Source: Roseivirga seohaensis (GTDB taxonomy: Bacteria > Bacteroidota > Bacteroidia > Cytophagales > Cyclobacteriaceae). Taken from it: a stretch of 64,000 nt of DNA. The translations under genes and the position numbers were made by a program. The notes under the pieces were generated by a model. It did no database searches. It was not told the DNA's origin and was given only the letters and a program-made list of their open reading frames with translations. This document shows positions 62,799-64,000 of this stretch, piece by piece. Location of the stretch: NCBI RefSeq assembly GCF_001592945.1, contig NZ_LRPB01000049.1:124001-188000 (forward strand), written 5' to 3'. Numbering within the stretch: the stretch's first letter is position 1; every line of letters starts with the position of its first letter.

Positions 62799-63530
62799 AT
62801 GGTTGAGTTAGAACACATATCAACACTGCCACCGAAAGATGCCGATAAGGCGGAAACAAAGAAAGCCTTGAAAAAACTCCGAAAGGAGCTTTTTCAGTTG
62901 CAGAATAAGTTCTATGCCGATGGAAGATACAGCATGCTCATTGTCTTGCAGGGGCTTGATACCTCCGGAAAGGATGGTACGATCCGTCACGCTTTTAGCG
63001 GCATGAACCCGCAGGGCGTGCAGGTAACATCGTTTAAGAAGCCCACAATTGATGAGCTCAAACATGACTTTTTATGGCGTGTTTATCCACATTTTCCCGA
63101 GAAAGGGATGATCAGGGTATTTAACCGGTCATACTATGAAGACATTCTGGTTCCGGCTACAAACAAGAGCCTTTCAGAAGATGTCTTGCTGCACCGCATC
63201 AACCTCATCAATGAACTGGAACATCATCTGTTGGCCAATGATACATTGATTTTAAAGTTTTATCTGCACCTATCGGCTAATGAGCAGGTAAAGCGTATTG
63301 AGGAGCGTAAAACAAAACCGCACAAACGATGGAAATATGCCAAAGAAGATGAACTTATCCCAAAAAAATGGGATGACTACAGGAAAACGTATCATACCAT
63401 ATTGAATGCCTGTGATCACTTGCCCTGGCACATTATTCCTGCAGATAAGCGATGGTTTCGTAATTATACAGCAGCTAAAATTTTAGCCGAACAGCTTGAA
63501 AAACTAAATCTGAAATACCCGAACAAATAA
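62799..63530 (+). CDS. Polyphosphate kinase 2 family protein
   Basis: The 243-residue protein has the PPK2 Walker A (VLQGLDTSGKDG), the Walker B-like NRSYYEDILVPA, and a lid region KPHKRWKYAKEDELIPKKWDDY. PPK2 enzymes use polyphosphate to phosphorylate AMP or ADP (or the reverse). Together with AMP phosphorylase and PRPP synthetase this suggests control of adenylate pools under energy stress. Whether it prefers AMP or ADP is not evident. Confidence 0.92.
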   Translation: MVELEHISTLPPKDADKAETKKALKKLRKELFQLQNKFYADGRYSMLIVLQGLDTSGKDGTIRHAFSGMNPQGVQVTSFKKPTIDELKHDFLWRVYPHFPEKGMIRVFNRSYYEDILVPATNKSLSEDVLLHRINLINELEHHLLANDTLILKFYLHLSANEQVKRIEERKTKPHKRWKYAKEDELIPKKWDDYRKTYHTILNACDHLPWHIIPADKRWFRNYTAAKILAEQLEKLNLKYPNK

Positions 63531-63542
63531 AAAATAGTCATT

Positions 63543-64000
63543 ATGGAAAATCACAAAGAGCATAATCACACACACCATAAGCACGAAGAAAGTAAAAAGC
63601 ATGAAGATCACGGCCATGGTAGTCATTCGGGTCACAACCCCGGGCATGGTGAAATGGGACATGATCATCATAAAATGATGATCGAAGATTTTAAAAAACG
63701 CTTTTGGCTTACCCTTATCCTAACCATTCCCATTCTGGCCTTTTCTCCCATGATCCAGAATTTTTTGGGTTACGAATGGTTGTTACCCGGTAACTCCTAC
63801 ATCCTGTTTGGGCTTTCTACCATCGTGTATTTTTATGGAGGTTGGCCTTTCCTTAAAGGACTGAAAAATGAGTTGAGTCAGGGAGCCCCCGGTATGATGA
63901 CCTTGATTTCCATGGCCATTAGTGTCGCCTATTTTTATAGTTCCGCCACCGTTTTTGGCCTTGAAGGGGAAGATTTTTTCTGGGAGTTAGCTACCCTGAT
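63543..64000 (+). CDS. CopB-type copper P-type ATPase, 3' end outside the window
   Basis: The frame from the ATG at 63543 is open to the right edge. The first about 45 residues are very His-rich (NHTHHKHEESKKHEDHGHGSHSGH). They are followed by the first membrane helices (FWLTLILTIPILAFSP, LFGLSTIVYFYGGWPF) of a P1B-type ATPase. A His-rich N-terminus with GMMTLISMAISVAYFYS is typical of P1B-3 (CopB-like) pumps. The catalytic motifs lie outside the window, so the subfamily is an inference. Confidence 0.8.
   Translation, partial: MENHKEHNHTHHKHEESKKHEDHGHGSHSGHNPGHGEMGHDHHKMMIEDFKKRFWLTLILTIPILAFSPMIQNFLGYEWLLPGNSYILFGLSTIVYFYGGWPFLKGLKNELSQGAPGMMTLISMAISVAYFYSSATVFGLEGEDFFWELATL

Overview
The window looks like chromosomal or integrated DNA of a member of the Bacteroidota. 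The evidence is seen in the sequence. Promoters fit the Bacteroidota pattern (TTG, about 19-20 bp, TAnnTTTG), and Shine-Dalgarno sites are mostly weak. Several families are typical of that phylum: DUF6660, HYC_CC_PP, MerTP, DUF3347, HMA-AraC regulators, CzcA-TolC fusions, FtsX-type lone permeases and GDCCxC proteins. I cannot name a genus. No rRNA, tRNA or CRISPR array was seen.

Region 1 (1-6400, minus strand) is a compact operon that looks like an Argonaute-centred defence locus. It runs from an XRE regulator with its own tandem operators, to a Cas4/RecB-like PD-(D/E)XK nuclease with four cluster-type cysteines, a long prokaryotic Argonaute with an apparently complete DEDD tetrad, a small unknown protein, a HExxH/ExxxD metallopeptidase-like protein, and a Pif1-like helicase cut by the left edge. 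This combination is the best candidate in the window for an undescribed system.

Region 2 (6586-11950) is a transition zone. It holds a lone FtsX/MacB-type permease, a cysteine-rich lipoprotein, an HMA-AraC regulator, an AT-rich nucleotidyltransferase-fold gene, and the degraded 3' end of a second HMA-AraC gene on the far side of that nucleotidyltransferase.

Region 3 (11968-47400) is a large metal-handling island. It has CopA, a ferredoxin, a CopZ-like protein and a four-helix copper-storage-type protein; a fused CzcA-TolC pump with its adaptor, a Fur-family regulator and a P1B-4 ATPase; an ArsR-MerTP-GDCCxC-CDF mercury/metal module; and a complete CusA-TolC-CusB pump followed by DUF3347, DUF2231, lipoprotein and NTF2-like genes. 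Next come a multicopper oxidase with a CopB-like tail, a DUF302 protein, an APC permease, a cytochrome c/porin cluster, a second HMA-AraC regulator carrying an extra C-terminal domain, a SHOCT protein, a tandem universal stress protein and small membrane proteins. Together they suggest export of Cu/Ag, Zn/Co-type and Hg-type metals, periplasmic copper oxidation and copper sequestration.

Region 4 (47425-64000) is an energy and stress-survival block: NDH-2, NhaA, a potassium channel, archaeal-type (type II) GAPDH, class I FbaB-type aldolase, a dicarboxylate symporter, two metal-binding-type lipoproteins, phosphofructokinase, D-lactate dehydrogenase, an ATP-cone/nuclease fusion, a beta-CASP hydrolase, AMP phosphorylase, PRPP synthetase, a PPK2 kinase and the start of a CopB-type ATPase. 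The genes are tightly packed, often with ATGA overlaps, and could form an inducible glycolysis, nucleotide-salvage and polyphosphate module. Functional statements are family-level inferences unless a motif is quoted.
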